Origin: an uncultured Marinifilum sp.
Lineage (GTDB): Bacteria; Bacteroidota; Bacteroidia; Bacteroidales; Marinifilaceae
DNA: 64,000 bases
Direction: 5' to 3'
Assembly: GCF_963677195.1 (NCBI RefSeq)
Contig: NZ_OY781918.1
Location: 1,538,923-1,602,922 of the forward strand
Each line of letters begins with the position of its first letter. Within the stretch, counting starts at the first letter, position 1. The notes under the pieces were generated by a model, which was not told the origin of the DNA, ran no database searches, and saw only the letters and a program-made list of their open reading frames with translations. Of this stretch, positions 16,789 to 26,261 are shown piece by piece. A program made the position numbers and the translations under genes.

Positions 16789-18783
16789 ATGAAACTCAAA
16801 TTTATCGTATTATATTTAGCTATAATCTTAAATGGTATTAGCTTAAGTCAAGCTCAGATTCTGCAAACCGTATCCTGGGATTTTTCAACCGAAAAAATTA
16901 ATGATACCGAAATAAATCTGGTATTTAAAGCTACAATAGAAAAAGACTGGCATTTATATTCCCAACATTTTGAAGATGGGGGGCCAATTCGTTTGAGTGT
17001 TACTTTTAATGAATCTTCTAATTACGCTAAATTAGGAGGTCTTAATGAAATTACTAAAGCAAAAGACGAATTCGACGAAATATTTGAAATGAATATTCAA
17101 TATTTTGAAGGAGAAGCTATTCTTAAGCAAAAAATCAAAGTATTAAATGATAAAGCATTTTCTGTTTCGGGAGAAATGGAATACCAAACTTGTAGAGAAG
17201 GTGAGTGTGTTTTATTTACTCCTGATTTTGAATTTCATATTAATGAAGGTAATAAGTCTACCGTAAAGGAGGAGACAAGTGCAAAAAAAGAGTTAAACAA
17301 AGCACAACAAAATGGAGAAAAAAAATATACTTCTCTTTGGACATTATTTTTAGCAGCTTTTGCTTTTGGATTAATTGCCTTGCTTACCCCATGTGTGTTT
17401 CCTATGATTCCAATGACGGTTTCTTTTTTTATGCATAGCTCTGAAAACAGGCGCAAAGCTATTTTCAATGCGATTTTTTATGGCATTTCCATTATTGGTA
17501 TTTATACAATTATTGGTACGCTTGTAGCCATTACTTTGGGAGCCGATTTTGCCAATTGGCTAAGTACTCATTGGCTTCCTAATGTATTGTTTTTCGCCAT
17601 ATTTATAATTTTTGCATTTTCGTTTTTCGGAATGTTTGAAATTACCATGCCCAGCTGGTTGGTAAATAAATCGGTAGCAAATGAAGATAAAGGAGGAATT
17701 GCTGGATCGTTTTTCATGGCTTTTACTTTGGTCTTGGTATCCTTTTCGTGTACTGGTCCAATTGTGGGTTCTATATTGGTGCAATCGGCCGGTGGTGAGG
17801 TTGTAGAGCCAATTATAGGTATGTTAGGTTTCTCTTTGGCATTTGCCTTGCCATTTACATTGTTTGCTATTTTTCCTTCCTGGTTAAATAATTTGCCAAA
17901 ATCAGGAGGTTGGTTAAATTCTGTGAAAGTTGTTTTAGGATTTATTGAATTGGCTTTGGGCTTAAAATTTTTAAGTATTGCCGATCAGACTTACCATTGG
18001 GGAATTTTAGATCGTGAAATATATTTAGGAATTTGGATTGTAATTTTTACATTATTGGGTTTTTATTTGTTAGGAAAACTAAAGTTTAATCACGATAGTG
18101 AAGTAAAGTTTATTTCGGTTCCACGTTTAATGTTCGCCATTATTTCCTTTTCATTTGTTGTTTATATGATTCCGGGAATGTTTGGAGCTCCTCTAAAAGC
18201 TCTTTCTGGTTATTTACCTCCTCAAACTACTCAGGATTTTGATATTGCTGCTATTGTTCGAGATCAATCGGGTACATCCTTTAAAAACGAAGATCATGGA
18301 GTTTGTGAAGAACCAAAATATGCTGATAAATTGCATTTGCCGCATGGTTTACATGGATATTTCGATTTTGAACAGGGCTTTGCTTGTGCAAAAGAACAGA
18401 ATAAACCTATTTTTATTGATTTTACTGGTCATGGTTGTGTTAATTGCAGGGAAATGGAAGCCAGCGTATGGTCCGATGCACGAGTACAAAAAATATTACG
18501 CGAAGATTATATAATAATAGCTCTTTATGTAGATGATAAACAAAAACTTCCAGAATCGGATTGGATAACGTCCTCTTACGATGGAAAAGTGAAGAAAACT
18601 TTAGGGAAAAAATATGCCGATTTTCAAATTGCCAGATATGGAGTAAATGCTCAGCCTTACTATGTATTAATGGATTTAGATGAAGATAATTTAGTTGAGC
18701 CAAGAGCTTACGATTTAGATGTTGATGCATTTTTAAAATTCCTAGAGGATGGAAAAAAAGTGTTCGCAAAAAATAATCCATAA
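16789..18783 (+). CDS. dsbD: thiol:disulfide interchange protein DsbD
   Basis: 664 residues with all three DsbD parts. A signal peptide is followed by the periplasmic alpha domain (Cys135 and Cys140), then eight predicted helices of the beta domain with TPCVFPM (Cys202) and SCTGP (Cys321), and a C-terminal thioredoxin-like gamma domain with the CVNC pair (Cys550, Cys553). It carries electrons from cytoplasmic thioredoxin to periplasmic disulfides. All six cysteines expected for function are present. Own promoter upstream, terminator downstream, so probably monocistronic. Confidence 0.95.
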   Translation: MKLKFIVLYLAIILNGISLSQAQILQTVSWDFSTEKINDTEINLVFKATIEKDWHLYSQHFEDGGPIRLSVTFNESSNYAKLGGLNEITKAKDEFDEIFEMNIQYFEGEAILKQKIKVLNDKAFSVSGEMEYQTCREGECVLFTPDFEFHINEGNKSTVKEETSAKKELNKAQQNGEKKYTSLWTLFLAAFAFGLIALLTPCVFPMIPMTVSFFMHSSENRRKAIFNAIFYGISIIGIYTIIGTLVAITLGADFANWLSTHWLPNVLFFAIFIIFAFSFFGMFEITMPSWLVNKSVANEDKGGIAGSFFMAFTLVLVSFSCTGPIVGSILVQSAGGEVVEPIIGMLGFSLAFALPFTLFAIFPSWLNNLPKSGGWLNSVKVVLGFIELALGLKFLSIADQTYHWGILDREIYLGIWIVIFTLLGFYLLGKLKFNHDSEVKFISVPRLMFAIISFSFVVYMIPGMFGAPLKALSGYLPPQTTQDFDIAAIVRDQSGTSFKNEDHGVCEEPKYADKLHLPHGLHGYFDFEQGFACAKEQNKPIFIDFTGHGCVNCREMEASVWSDARVQKILREDYIIIALYVDDKQKLPESDWITSSYDGKVKKTLGKKYADFQIARYGVNAQPYYVLMDLDEDNLVEPRAYDLDVDAFLKFLEDGKKVFAKNNP

Positions 18784-18792
18784 TTTGTATTA

Positions 18793-18829
18793 AAGAGTTG
18801 GAAGCCATAATTATTCCGACTCTTTTTTA
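18793..18829 (+). terminator. intrinsic terminator of dsbD
   Basis: AAGAGTTGGAA (18793-18803) pairs with TTCCGACTCTT (18813-18823; one G-T pair) and is followed by a T run. Confidence 0.85.
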
Positions 18830-18954
18830 TTATTCCATATTTAAATAGTTTAAAAGTAATTGATAGATTATTTCTTAAAAATAATTCCTATTTTTGAAAG
18901 TTTGCCTGAAAAAATGGTAGGCCGCATTAATCTTTTAAAAATTATAAATAACGT

Positions 18955-20346
18955 ATGGAAAAATACGATGTGATTATTGTAGGAGCCGGTCCTGCCGGCA
19001 TTTTTTGCGCTTATGAATTGGTAAAAAGCAGAAATGATTTAAATATCCTAATTCTTGAAAAGGGAAGAGGAATGGACAAGAGAAATTGTCCGAAGCATAC
19101 CAATGGTGGAACATGTGTACACTGTAAACCTTGTAGTATAACAACAGGATGGGCTGGAGCCGGAGCTTATTCAGATGGCAAATTATCTTTGTCGCACGAA
19201 GTAGGTGGTACTTTGCCCGATTATCTAGGTACTGAAGAGACAATAAAACTAATTTCTTATACCGATGATATTTACTTAAAATTTGGTGCTGCTACCGATA
19301 TTCATGGAGAAAAATTAACAGCAGAAATGGAAACTATCCGCCGAAAGGCAATTGAATCTAATCTTAAATTGGTTCATTGTCCGGTTAGGCATCTTGGAAC
19401 AGAAAAAGCACAGGAGCTGTATAGAAAATTATACGATTTTGTTACAAGTAAAGGAGTTGAAGTTCAATTTAATTGTGCTGTTGAGAGTTTAATTTTAGAG
19501 GATGATAAAATTAAAGGAGTTAAGAACGGAAAGGGGAATTATTATAGCGATCTGGTAATGGTATCAGTTGGTAGAGATGGAGCCGATTGGTTAATGAAAG
19601 AATGCAGTAAAGAGAGTATTTCTACAGAGGTTGGTGTTGTTGATATAGGAGTTCGATTGGAGTGTAGAAATGAAATTATGAAAGACATAAATGATAATTT
19701 TTATGAGGCAAAATTGATTCATTATACTCAAACTTTCGACGATAAAGTTCGTACTTTTTGTAGTAATCCAGGAGGATTTGTGTCTTCAGAATATTACGAT
19801 GGTAATCTTGCTGTTGTTAATGGGCATAGTTTTAAAGATTTAAAAAGCGATAATACTAATTTTGCATTGTTGGTTTCTCAAAAATTTACAGAGCCTTTTA
19901 ATGCTCCAATAGAATATGGTAAGCACATAGCCCGCCTAGCAAATATGTTAACCAATAATCAGATTTTGGTTCAGCGTTTTGGAGATTTGGTTCGAGGGCG
20001 CAGAACAACCTCTAAAAGATTATACAGAAACAATATTATTCCAACATTAAAAGATGCTGTACCTGGAGATTTAAGTTTGGTTTTGCCACATCGAATTTTG
20101 AAGGATATTGAAGAGATGATTTTAGCTCTTGATAAGGTTACTCCTGGTTTGGCTTCGGACGAAACTCTATTATACGGAGTTGAGGTTAAGTTTTATAGTA
20201 ACATTACTAAAGTAGATAAAGGTTTTCAATCAACATCGGTTAAGAATTTGTATTTAGGTGGCGATGGAGCTGGAATAACAAGAGGTTTAATGCAAGCTTC
20301 TGCAAATGGTGTTGTTATTGCAAGAGAATTATTAAAACAGCTTTAA
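18955..20346 (+). CDS. FAD-dependent dehydrogenase-like flavoprotein (COG2509 type)
   Basis: 463 residues. The N-terminal dinucleotide-binding motif VIIVGAGPAGIFCAYEL and the distal ILEKGRGMDKR bind FAD. A Cys-rich stretch with CPKHTNGGTCVHCKPC and then GWAGAGAYSDGKL follows near residues 45-85, characteristic of this uncharacterised flavoprotein family. The C-terminal YLGGDGAGITRGLMQASANG closes the FAD site. It resembles the geranylgeranyl reductase/FixC-like fold but the substrate is unknown. The cysteines could bind a metal or act in redox chemistry. Confidence 0.85.
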   Translation: MEKYDVIIVGAGPAGIFCAYELVKSRNDLNILILEKGRGMDKRNCPKHTNGGTCVHCKPCSITTGWAGAGAYSDGKLSLSHEVGGTLPDYLGTEETIKLISYTDDIYLKFGAATDIHGEKLTAEMETIRRKAIESNLKLVHCPVRHLGTEKAQELYRKLYDFVTSKGVEVQFNCAVESLILEDDKIKGVKNGKGNYYSDLVMVSVGRDGADWLMKECSKESISTEVGVVDIGVRLECRNEIMKDINDNFYEAKLIHYTQTFDDKVRTFCSNPGGFVSSEYYDGNLAVVNGHSFKDLKSDNTNFALLVSQKFTEPFNAPIEYGKHIARLANMLTNNQILVQRFGDLVRGRRTTSKRLYRNNIIPTLKDAVPGDLSLVLPHRILKDIEEMILALDKVTPGLASDETLLYGVEVKFYSNITKVDKGFQSTSVKNLYLGGDGAGITRGLMQASANGVVIARELLKQL

Positions 20347-20357
20347 AAGTAGGCTAT

Positions 20358-20399
20358 AAAAGGTTGATTATTAACTAATTAATCAATCAACCTTTTTTA
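20358..20399 (+). terminator. terminator of the flavoprotein gene
   Basis: AAAAGGTTGATT (20358-20369) pairs with AATCAACC plus following T residues (from 20385) around an AT-rich loop. Its right arm overlaps the last codons of the convergent gene at 20383. Confidence 0.7.
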
Positions 20400-20679
20400 T
20401 AGATTCTTTGGTAAGTAAAATAAATTCTCGGCCTTGCTCATTGTTAACCTTTTTAAAAAAACTACAGTTAATACAATTCAGCAATTTTTCATCAATTTCA
20501 CCTTGCTTCATATTTTCACATAAAGTACCTGCAATGGCCCAACAATATCTGCCGGCCGATTTACCTCCATTAATATTGTTTAATCCCACCTTAGTACTGG
20601 CCGGACATATACCCATTGATTTTGCATTAATTCCGCCAATTTCTCTTCCACATTTAAAATATTCCCAACAATTCTGCAC
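20383..20679 (-). CDS. two-CW domain cysteine-rich protein
   Basis: 98 residues with nine cysteines arranged as in the two-CW family: NCWEYFKCGREIGG, MGICPAS, GRYCWAIAGTLC and NCINCSFFKKV. The two Cys-Trp pairs give the family its name. Related modules are often the N-terminal part of signalling proteins; here the module stands alone. Its function is not known; metal or cofactor binding is a reasonable guess from the cysteine pattern. The stop overlaps a terminator arm shared with the convergent flavoprotein gene. Confidence 0.75.
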   Translation of the reverse strand: MQNCWEYFKCGREIGGINAKSMGICPASTKVGLNNINGGKSAGRYCWAIAGTLCENMKQGEIDEKLLNCINCSFFKKVNNEQGREFILLTKESIKKVD

Positions 20680-20774
20680 CTATTATTCCTTTCTATTTTC
20701 TGTAAAAATAGAGTATTCTCTGTTTCTGGAAAAAAACTTTGTCGAATTGCACCGAATTTTTGTTTAAACTATCA

Positions 20775-21752
20775 TCAAGACTGATTGATGTAAAATTTCC
20801 ACATTTCTTTAATTTTACTATCGGAGAACAGCTCGAGTTTTAAAAGTTCAGAATATGGATTTCCTGATAGTTGCAGAAGCTTTGCAAAAGCAGGTTCGGT
20901 TTTTAGTCCTTCTTTTTTTAATTTAATGATATGTTGTTTAAATTCTTCTCCCAGCAACTTTAATACGCGATCTTCAATAATCATGTGTCGATATGAATTT
21001 TGACTTGCAACAGGGAATAGAGATCCGTAAATTTCTATTTCAAAATCCATGAAAATAAAATTAGCGACAACAACCCAGTAGCCATCTTTTTCTTTCTGCT
21101 CAATTTTAAAGTTTTTTTGATTTCCGAATAATGATTCTACTTTTTTCTCAAATCTATCAGCATCAAGATAATAGCAAACAATATCTAAGTCGCTATTTTC
21201 TATTGCAATATCTATGGGTACAGTTCCCGTTAAAACGGGATTATATTCAATTAAAGAATCAAAAATTTGCAAATTATTTAAACACTTGTATGCTTTTTGC
21301 TGAGTCAAAGAGCCTTTTTTTAAATAGGAAATATCTTTCCAGTTCATATTAATGGCATTAAATTGCTCATTAAGAATAGTTTTGGCCTCGTTTAGGTTTG
21401 TGTATTCGAAATATCTAATTTGTGTACAGCCACGAATCATGGCTGATATATTGTTATTATTTTGATTTCTAAATAGACAAATAACAGGTTTTTTTTGTTC
21501 AATCGCTCTGCCAATTTCGTATCCAACACCTAATGATGGTGTGGTAACTTCAGCCACTATAACATCCGATTCTTGTACCCAGTTTAAATCGCGCTCGTGG
21601 ATATCTTCGTCGCTTAAATTTTCTTCTTGCTTTTGCCAGCCTATGTGCTCTGTTAAAACAGTACCATATTGTTTTAAATTGCTTATTAATTCCTGATATA
21701 GTTCAGCATCCTGCTGTCCTCCTCTTATTGATCCTGCAAAGTATATTTTCAT
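20775..21752 (-). CDS. fusion: DNPH1-like nucleotide N-hydrolase plus DUF4269 nucleotidyltransferase-like domain
   Basis: 325 residues in two parts. Residues 1-133 closely follow human DNPH1/RCL, a 2'-deoxynucleoside 5'-monophosphate N-hydrolase: YFAGSIRGGQQD, GTVLTEHIG, DLNWVQESDVIVAEVT, PSLGVGYEIGRAI with the expected catalytic Glu79, and ISAMIRGC. Residues 136-325 match DUF4269: VLTGTVPIDIAIENSDLDIV, where S187-D188-x-D190 looks like the GS..D.D metal motif of nucleotidyltransferases, and MDFEIEIYGS could supply the third carboxylate. Both are usually separate proteins. The pairing suggests a nucleotide-processing enzyme, possibly base removal followed by nucleotidyl transfer; that is inference. 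The frame is intact and the ATG at 21750-21752 begins the hydrolase motif. Confidence 0.8.
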   Translation of the reverse strand: MKIYFAGSIRGGQQDAELYQELISNLKQYGTVLTEHIGWQKQEENLSDEDIHERDLNWVQESDVIVAEVTTPSLGVGYEIGRAIEQKKPVICLFRNQNNNNISAMIRGCTQIRYFEYTNLNEAKTILNEQFNAINMNWKDISYLKKGSLTQQKAYKCLNNLQIFDSLIEYNPVLTGTVPIDIAIENSDLDIVCYYLDADRFEKKVESLFGNQKNFKIEQKEKDGYWVVVANFIFMDFEIEIYGSLFPVASQNSYRHMIIEDRVLKLLGEEFKQHIIKLKKEGLKTEPAFAKLLQLSGNPYSELLKLELFSDSKIKEMWKFYINQS

Positions 21753-21906
21753 AGTGTTTTGTTTATTATTCGTAAAACATCTTAATTTAAAAGGAATACT
21801 ATAATCTGATATGTAGTTTTTCTAAGATAATTTATTTCTTCTTTTCTTCCAATATTTCAAATTGCTTAAACAATAAATTTGTGAATAAACAGATATCACA
21901 TAAGGT

Positions 21907-22479
21907 TTAGTTAAGTTTCTTTTTTACGGCAGAAGGAATTAGTTTTTGAAGACCGCGGGCTTGTGGCGAGTTAATATCTATATATTTCCAAATATCAGAA
22001 CCTTTATTGGCAACAGCTACCATAGAGCGATGCGCTTTTATGGTAAAGGAATTACTTTCCTCATTATAATTTACATTTTCTTTTCCAAATTCAGTTTCAA
22101 ATTTGGTTTGCACCAGGCTTGCTCCTTGCGACATTAATCCCGATAGTTTTACTTTTATGATACCATAGTAATGAATTTTGCAATACTTTTCATTTCCAAA
22201 TTTAACTACATCAGAAATTTTATCGATAGATTTAAAATCGGTGGTCATATTAATACCCATATTATCCATTCCTTGCATTATCATTATCATGTTTTCTTTG
22301 CTCATCATTTCAAAAACACGAGGATACATCATTTGTGTAACTACATTCCATTGTTTATTGTTAAAAGCACTTGTGTAGCTTATTATATCTTTCTCGAAAT
22401 GTTGCTTTAATCTTTTCTGACTAAATCCACTTGTAATAATAAGACTTGCTAATATTAGGATGCTTATTTTTTTCATCAT
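21907..22479 (-). CDS. exported protein of unknown function
   Basis: 190 residues with a signal peptide (MMKKISILILASLIITSGFSQ); either of the first two ATGs could be used. The mature part is a mixed alpha/beta protein with a Met-rich patch (MMSKENMIMIMQGMDNMGINM) near residues 55-76, split here as MMSKENMIMIM and QGMDNMGINM. No catalytic motif or lipobox was recognised. Composition and location fit a periplasmic protein. It is transcribed alone between the hydrolase fusion and the gene at 22628. Confidence 0.65.
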   Translation of the reverse strand: MMKKISILILASLIITSGFSQKRLKQHFEKDIISYTSAFNNKQWNVVTQMMYPRVFEMMSKENMIMIMQGMDNMGINMTTDFKSIDKISDVVKFGNEKYCKIHYYGIIKVKLSGLMSQGASLVQTKFETEFGKENVNYNEESNSFTIKAHRSMVAVANKGSDIWKYIDINSPQARGLQKLIPSAVKKKLN

Positions 22480-22564
22480 GTTAAATTTAAATTTCTAAGG
22501 AAGATAGGAAAAAGCTTTAAGTTGATCTGTTTAAAATTTGTTAAAAGGCAAGTTGAATAATAAA

Positions 22565-22604
22565 AATGCCCTTAAATATGTAATTAAACATTTTTAAGGG
22601 CATT
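22565..22604 (-). terminator. terminator of the gene at 22628-23671
   Basis: A perfect 12-base stem, AATGCCCTTAAA (22565-22576) with TTTAAGGGCATT (22593-22604); read on the minus strand it is followed by a T-rich tract. Confidence 0.85.
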
Positions 22605-22627
22605 GTTAATATATTTATTTTCGATTT

Positions 22628-23671
22628 TTATTGTAATCGTATTTTACAATTATTGGCACGAATATTTAAATTCGAGAAAGTTTTTTTGTTGCCAATTTTT
22701 CCTTTGGCTATAAATGTCTTTTTATCGGCAGTTTCTATATTTTTCAAAGTAAAGTCGTTCGAGTTGTCAAATTTTACCGACTTATGATTTATTTCGTATT
22801 CCATATTGCAAGCTTCCATAAAGCTTAATCCTATGTTAGCATACTTTGAATCGAGTTTAATAAAGGAAAACATATTATTAATATTAAATATGTTGATGTG
22901 ACCAAATTTTAAATCGTAATCAACTTCGCCACCCATTTGGGCAATTTCAAATTTCGAAAAATTCGAAGATCCATATAAATATTCAATTTCCTTAATATCG
23001 AATTTATCGCGCGATGATTTTATATTTAAATTATCAATTACTTGAATACTAAAGTCTGAATCGCGACTTTCTCCTGTTACCTTATTGGCATTTTCAATTT
23101 TTAAATTCGAGCTAGAAGTTTCTATTGTGGTATTGGCTAATTCGTTAACTCTAAATTGTACGTTCGAGAGCTTAAGTTTATTTTCGCCGCCCAAATTTGT
23201 AGCAGTAAAATTTCCATTGGTTTGATTTAAACTAAATCGGGCATTAGCATTATCCATAATAACATCGCCGTTTTTTTGAATAAGTTCCAGATTTGTGCTG
23301 GCAGGCATTTGTACGGTATAGGTAATCTTTATTTTTCCTTTATTAAATAAAGAATTAGTCAATTTTTTAAGAGAAAAGAAATCTCCCAATATTGTTTTAG
23401 CTATTAATTGCTGATTTCCTTCAGTAAAATCGATATTAATATTATCGAGCATGGTCTGATTTTTATCTTCTTTCGAACCGTCAGCAACAATTAATATTTT
23501 GAAACTAACTTCGTTTTTATCCCAGGTTTTAATCTGAACTTTTCCGTAGTGGGCTTCGATTTTAAGATTATCGATAGATTTAAATGTTTTTTCAATTTCT
23601 TTATTTTTAGCCGCATTAGCCGATAATGATATCAGGCAAAAAGCTAGTAGGGAAAATAATAATCGATTCAT
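22628..23671 (-). CDS. exported DUF4097-like beta-repeat protein
   Basis: 347 residues with a signal peptide (about 1-20, ending ANA). The rest is a regular series of short beta strands, beginning LKIEAHYGKVQIKTWDKNEV, the pattern of the DUF4097 / putative adhesin families that form a right-handed beta-helix or solenoid. Bacteroidota often encode such proteins beside anti-sigma or sensor genes, but no such neighbour is present here. No Cys lipobox, so periplasmic or secreted. Role unknown. Confidence 0.65.
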   Translation of the reverse strand: MNRLLFSLLAFCLISLSANAAKNKEIEKTFKSIDNLKIEAHYGKVQIKTWDKNEVSFKILIVADGSKEDKNQTMLDNINIDFTEGNQQLIAKTILGDFFSLKKLTNSLFNKGKIKITYTVQMPASTNLELIQKNGDVIMDNANARFSLNQTNGNFTATNLGGENKLKLSNVQFRVNELANTTIETSSSNLKIENANKVTGESRDSDFSIQVIDNLNIKSSRDKFDIKEIEYLYGSSNFSKFEIAQMGGEVDYDLKFGHINIFNINNMFSFIKLDSKYANIGLSFMEACNMEYEINHKSVKFDNSNDFTLKNIETADKKTFIAKGKIGNKKTFSNLNIRANNCKIRLQ

Positions 23672-23783
23672 ATTATATGTGTTTTTATAAAATTTTTAGA
23701 TCATTAAAAATAAAATACTCTTAATGATAGGGCCAATGGGTATTAAATAATATTTAAAAATAAATCTTTTCTGCTTATATTCT

Positions 23784-25289
23784 CTACAATCGTGATGTAT
23801 AGGTGCGAATTTTAACAAACATTAATAAAAGTATACCAAAAAACATGCAAACTCGGCCAATATAATCGCCATGTAAAGAAAAAAATGTATTACCATTTAA
23901 TAAACTTATTTTTCCTGTAAGTATTGTTTTTGTCCACCATTTTGTTTGTGTAATAATTGTGCCTTTAGAATTTATATGAGCCGAAATTCCATTATTTGCA
24001 GCGCGAATATAATGTCTACGTGATTCGATTGCTCTTATACGGCTAAAATTAAAATGATAACGATAGCCTGGGGTATTTTTCCACCAGCCATCATTGGTAA
24101 TCATACAAATAAATCCTGATTGATCAGGAACTCTTTGAGCACAGTAGTCTCCAAATACAGACTCGAAGCAAACAATTGGAACTAGGGCGCTTGTGTCTGA
24201 TAAAAAATAATTTAAATCGTTTTTATTGGAGTAGGTGCCATGATATCCTCCTATTTCGAGGGAGTATTTTTTAAGAAAATGCAAATATTTGTTAAAAGGC
24301 ATTCTCTCGAATAAAGGAACCAATTTTGTTTTGTGGTAAAATTGTGGAAAAGTATCAGAAAGGAAAATAGCTGAATTGTACGATTCATTTTCTTTGTTAC
24401 TGTGTACCCCAATTAGAATATTTGTTTTAGGATATTTATGTTTTAGTTTTACTATTTGCCTATAAAAATAGGAAGATTCTGGAGTTTCTTCCTTAATAGA
24501 TTGAAGGATTAATGTTTCTGGTCCAAAGAGAAAATCCGGATTAAGTTTTGAACAAATGGAATCGGCTGTAGATATGAAATTCTCAAAATGTTTTAGTTCA
24601 TTTTCGGGAATAAATTTTTCATTGTAAGGATCGAGGTTTGGTTGAATGCAGGCAAAAGTTTTTTCTCCTATGGTATTTTCTTCGATATCCATTAAAATGG
24701 AAGAATAATAAAGAGGGATTACTATTAATATTAGTAAAAATATAATTTGTTTGTAAGGAATATTTTTGGTGTGGCGAATAATTTTAAATAAACTAAAGTT
24801 GATAAGGATTATCCACATACTACCACCACGGGTTCCTGTAAATTCGTACCATTGTATCCACTGGGTTTCTGAGGCAAATGAGTTACCCAGATTAAGCCAA
24901 GGCCAGGCCAAATCCCATTGGGTGTGGAAATATTCAAATCCCAACCAAATAATAAGGAATGGAAATAGAATTGATATTTTTAAAACTTGCCGTGATTTAC
25001 TAATTAACCAGAAAACTAAGGCAAGCAGCATTGAATTGATGATAATAATGAAGATAACACCAAGTAATTGTGCTTTCGAAACCCACCAATAAGCAAGAAA
25101 ATTCCATATTAAAAAGCTTACAAATGCATAATTAAAAAGCAGGTAAGTATTGTTGTGATTTCTTGTTTTATCTTCAATCCAAAGTAATGGAATCCATGCA
25201 AAAAATATCAGAAAAGAAAGTTGAGGAATACAAAATGGTGCTCCTAATAAAGTTCCTGAGATAATTGAATAGATAATATTTTTGTTCAC
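23784..25289 (-). CDS. lnt: apolipoprotein N-acyltransferase
   Basis: 501 residues: N-terminal membrane helices (to about residue 200), a carbon-nitrogen hydrolase domain, and a last helix at the C-terminus. Lnt adds the third acyl chain to lipoproteins in the inner membrane. The Glu-Lys-Cys triad is visible in FGPETLIL, YHKTKLVP and VPIVCFESVFGDY (CFE replaces the common CYE). The start codon is GTG at 25287-25289, one base after the TAG of the EamA gene, suggesting translational coupling. Several lipoproteins in this window (GldD, SusD) would be substrates. Confidence 0.93.
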   Translation of the reverse strand: MNKNIIYSIISGTLLGAPFCIPQLSFLIFFAWIPLLWIEDKTRNHNNTYLLFNYAFVSFLIWNFLAYWWVSKAQLLGVIFIIIINSMLLALVFWLISKSRQVLKISILFPFLIIWLGFEYFHTQWDLAWPWLNLGNSFASETQWIQWYEFTGTRGGSMWIILINFSLFKIIRHTKNIPYKQIIFLLILIVIPLYYSSILMDIEENTIGEKTFACIQPNLDPYNEKFIPENELKHFENFISTADSICSKLNPDFLFGPETLILQSIKEETPESSYFYRQIVKLKHKYPKTNILIGVHSNKENESYNSAIFLSDTFPQFYHKTKLVPLFERMPFNKYLHFLKKYSLEIGGYHGTYSNKNDLNYFLSDTSALVPIVCFESVFGDYCAQRVPDQSGFICMITNDGWWKNTPGYRYHFNFSRIRAIESRRHYIRAANNGISAHINSKGTIITQTKWWTKTILTGKISLLNGNTFFSLHGDYIGRVCMFFGILLLMFVKIRTYTSRL

Positions 25290-25290
25290 T

Positions 25291-26157
25291 CTATCGGTGC
25301 GTTAAGTTAACACCTACTAATATAATGATTATTGAGGTAATTTGTGCCAGAGTAATTGTATCGCCGCCAATTACAATACCCCAAAATATTGCCACTATTG
25401 GAATAATATATGCAATTGAGGCAGCAAAAACATGCGACGATTGTTTAATAAGACGATTGTAGCATATTACACCTGCAAAAGTTAATAGTGCAAGTAAGGA
25501 AAGCATTAAGGCGCTTTTATTAAAATTTTCTGAAGCCAGAGGTGCACTTAAGTCGGTGAATAGTAAATAACATCCGGCCATAGGACCAACAAATAAAAAA
25601 GCGAGAGATGCAATTTCGGTACCCGTAAGTTTTGGGAGTGCAAAGCTTACAATATTAATACTTATGGCTACCGAAAGAATAGCAAGAAAAACGTAAAAAA
25701 CGCCCCAGAAATAAGATTCTCCATTAGTGGTGCCCGAGAAAATAATGATAAGTGTTCCTGCAAACCCAAGAATAATACCGCCAATTACTTTTTTATTGGT
25801 TTTCGATTTAAATAAAAGAATGGCTATTAGCAGTGTAATCATAGGCAGCATTGCATTTAGCATACCTGCAACCGAAGAGCTAATTTGGGTTTGAGCCTTC
25901 GCGAAAAAAAAGGAGGGACCTATATTCCCGGCTACTCCAGAAAGGATTAGAGCCAGAACATTATCCTTCGATAGTTTTTTTATGTTCTTAAATATTAATG
26001 GGAGAAACAAAACAAATGACATAAAGACCTGAAAAGCTGCCACTTGACTGTGGCTAAAGCTTTCCAATGCAATTTCTCTTAAAATATACGGGCTTCCCCA
26101 AATAAACGATACCAATAATAGTAATATCCAGTTGTTGTATTTACTTGAAATGTTCAT
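25291..26157 (-). CDS. EamA/DMT-superfamily membrane transporter
   Basis: 288 residues with about ten predicted helices in two EamA repeats (1-140 and 150-288). WGSPYILREIALESFSHSQVA near the N-terminus (split WGSPYILREIAL, ESFSHSQVA) and the second-repeat VFAASIAYIIPIVAIFWG fit the drug/metabolite transporter superfamily. Substrate cannot be inferred. Its TAG stop is one base before the lnt GTG, so the two are likely co-transcribed and coupled. Confidence 0.9.
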   Translation of the reverse strand: MNISSKYNNWILLLLVSFIWGSPYILREIALESFSHSQVAAFQVFMSFVLFLPLIFKNIKKLSKDNVLALILSGVAGNIGPSFFFAKAQTQISSSVAGMLNAMLPMITLLIAILLFKSKTNKKVIGGIILGFAGTLIIIFSGTTNGESYFWGVFYVFLAILSVAISINIVSFALPKLTGTEIASLAFLFVGPMAGCYLLFTDLSAPLASENFNKSALMLSLLALLTFAGVICYNRLIKQSSHVFAASIAYIIPIVAIFWGIVIGGDTITLAQITSIIIILVGVNLTHR

Positions 26158-26261
26158 TGGACTTAAGCGTTTTTTTATGAGTTAAAATGGGTTGGAACAA
26201 AAAAATTATAAATACCTGTAATCATATAAAATATTGCACTTTATAGTTTTTAGCCTTGTAA

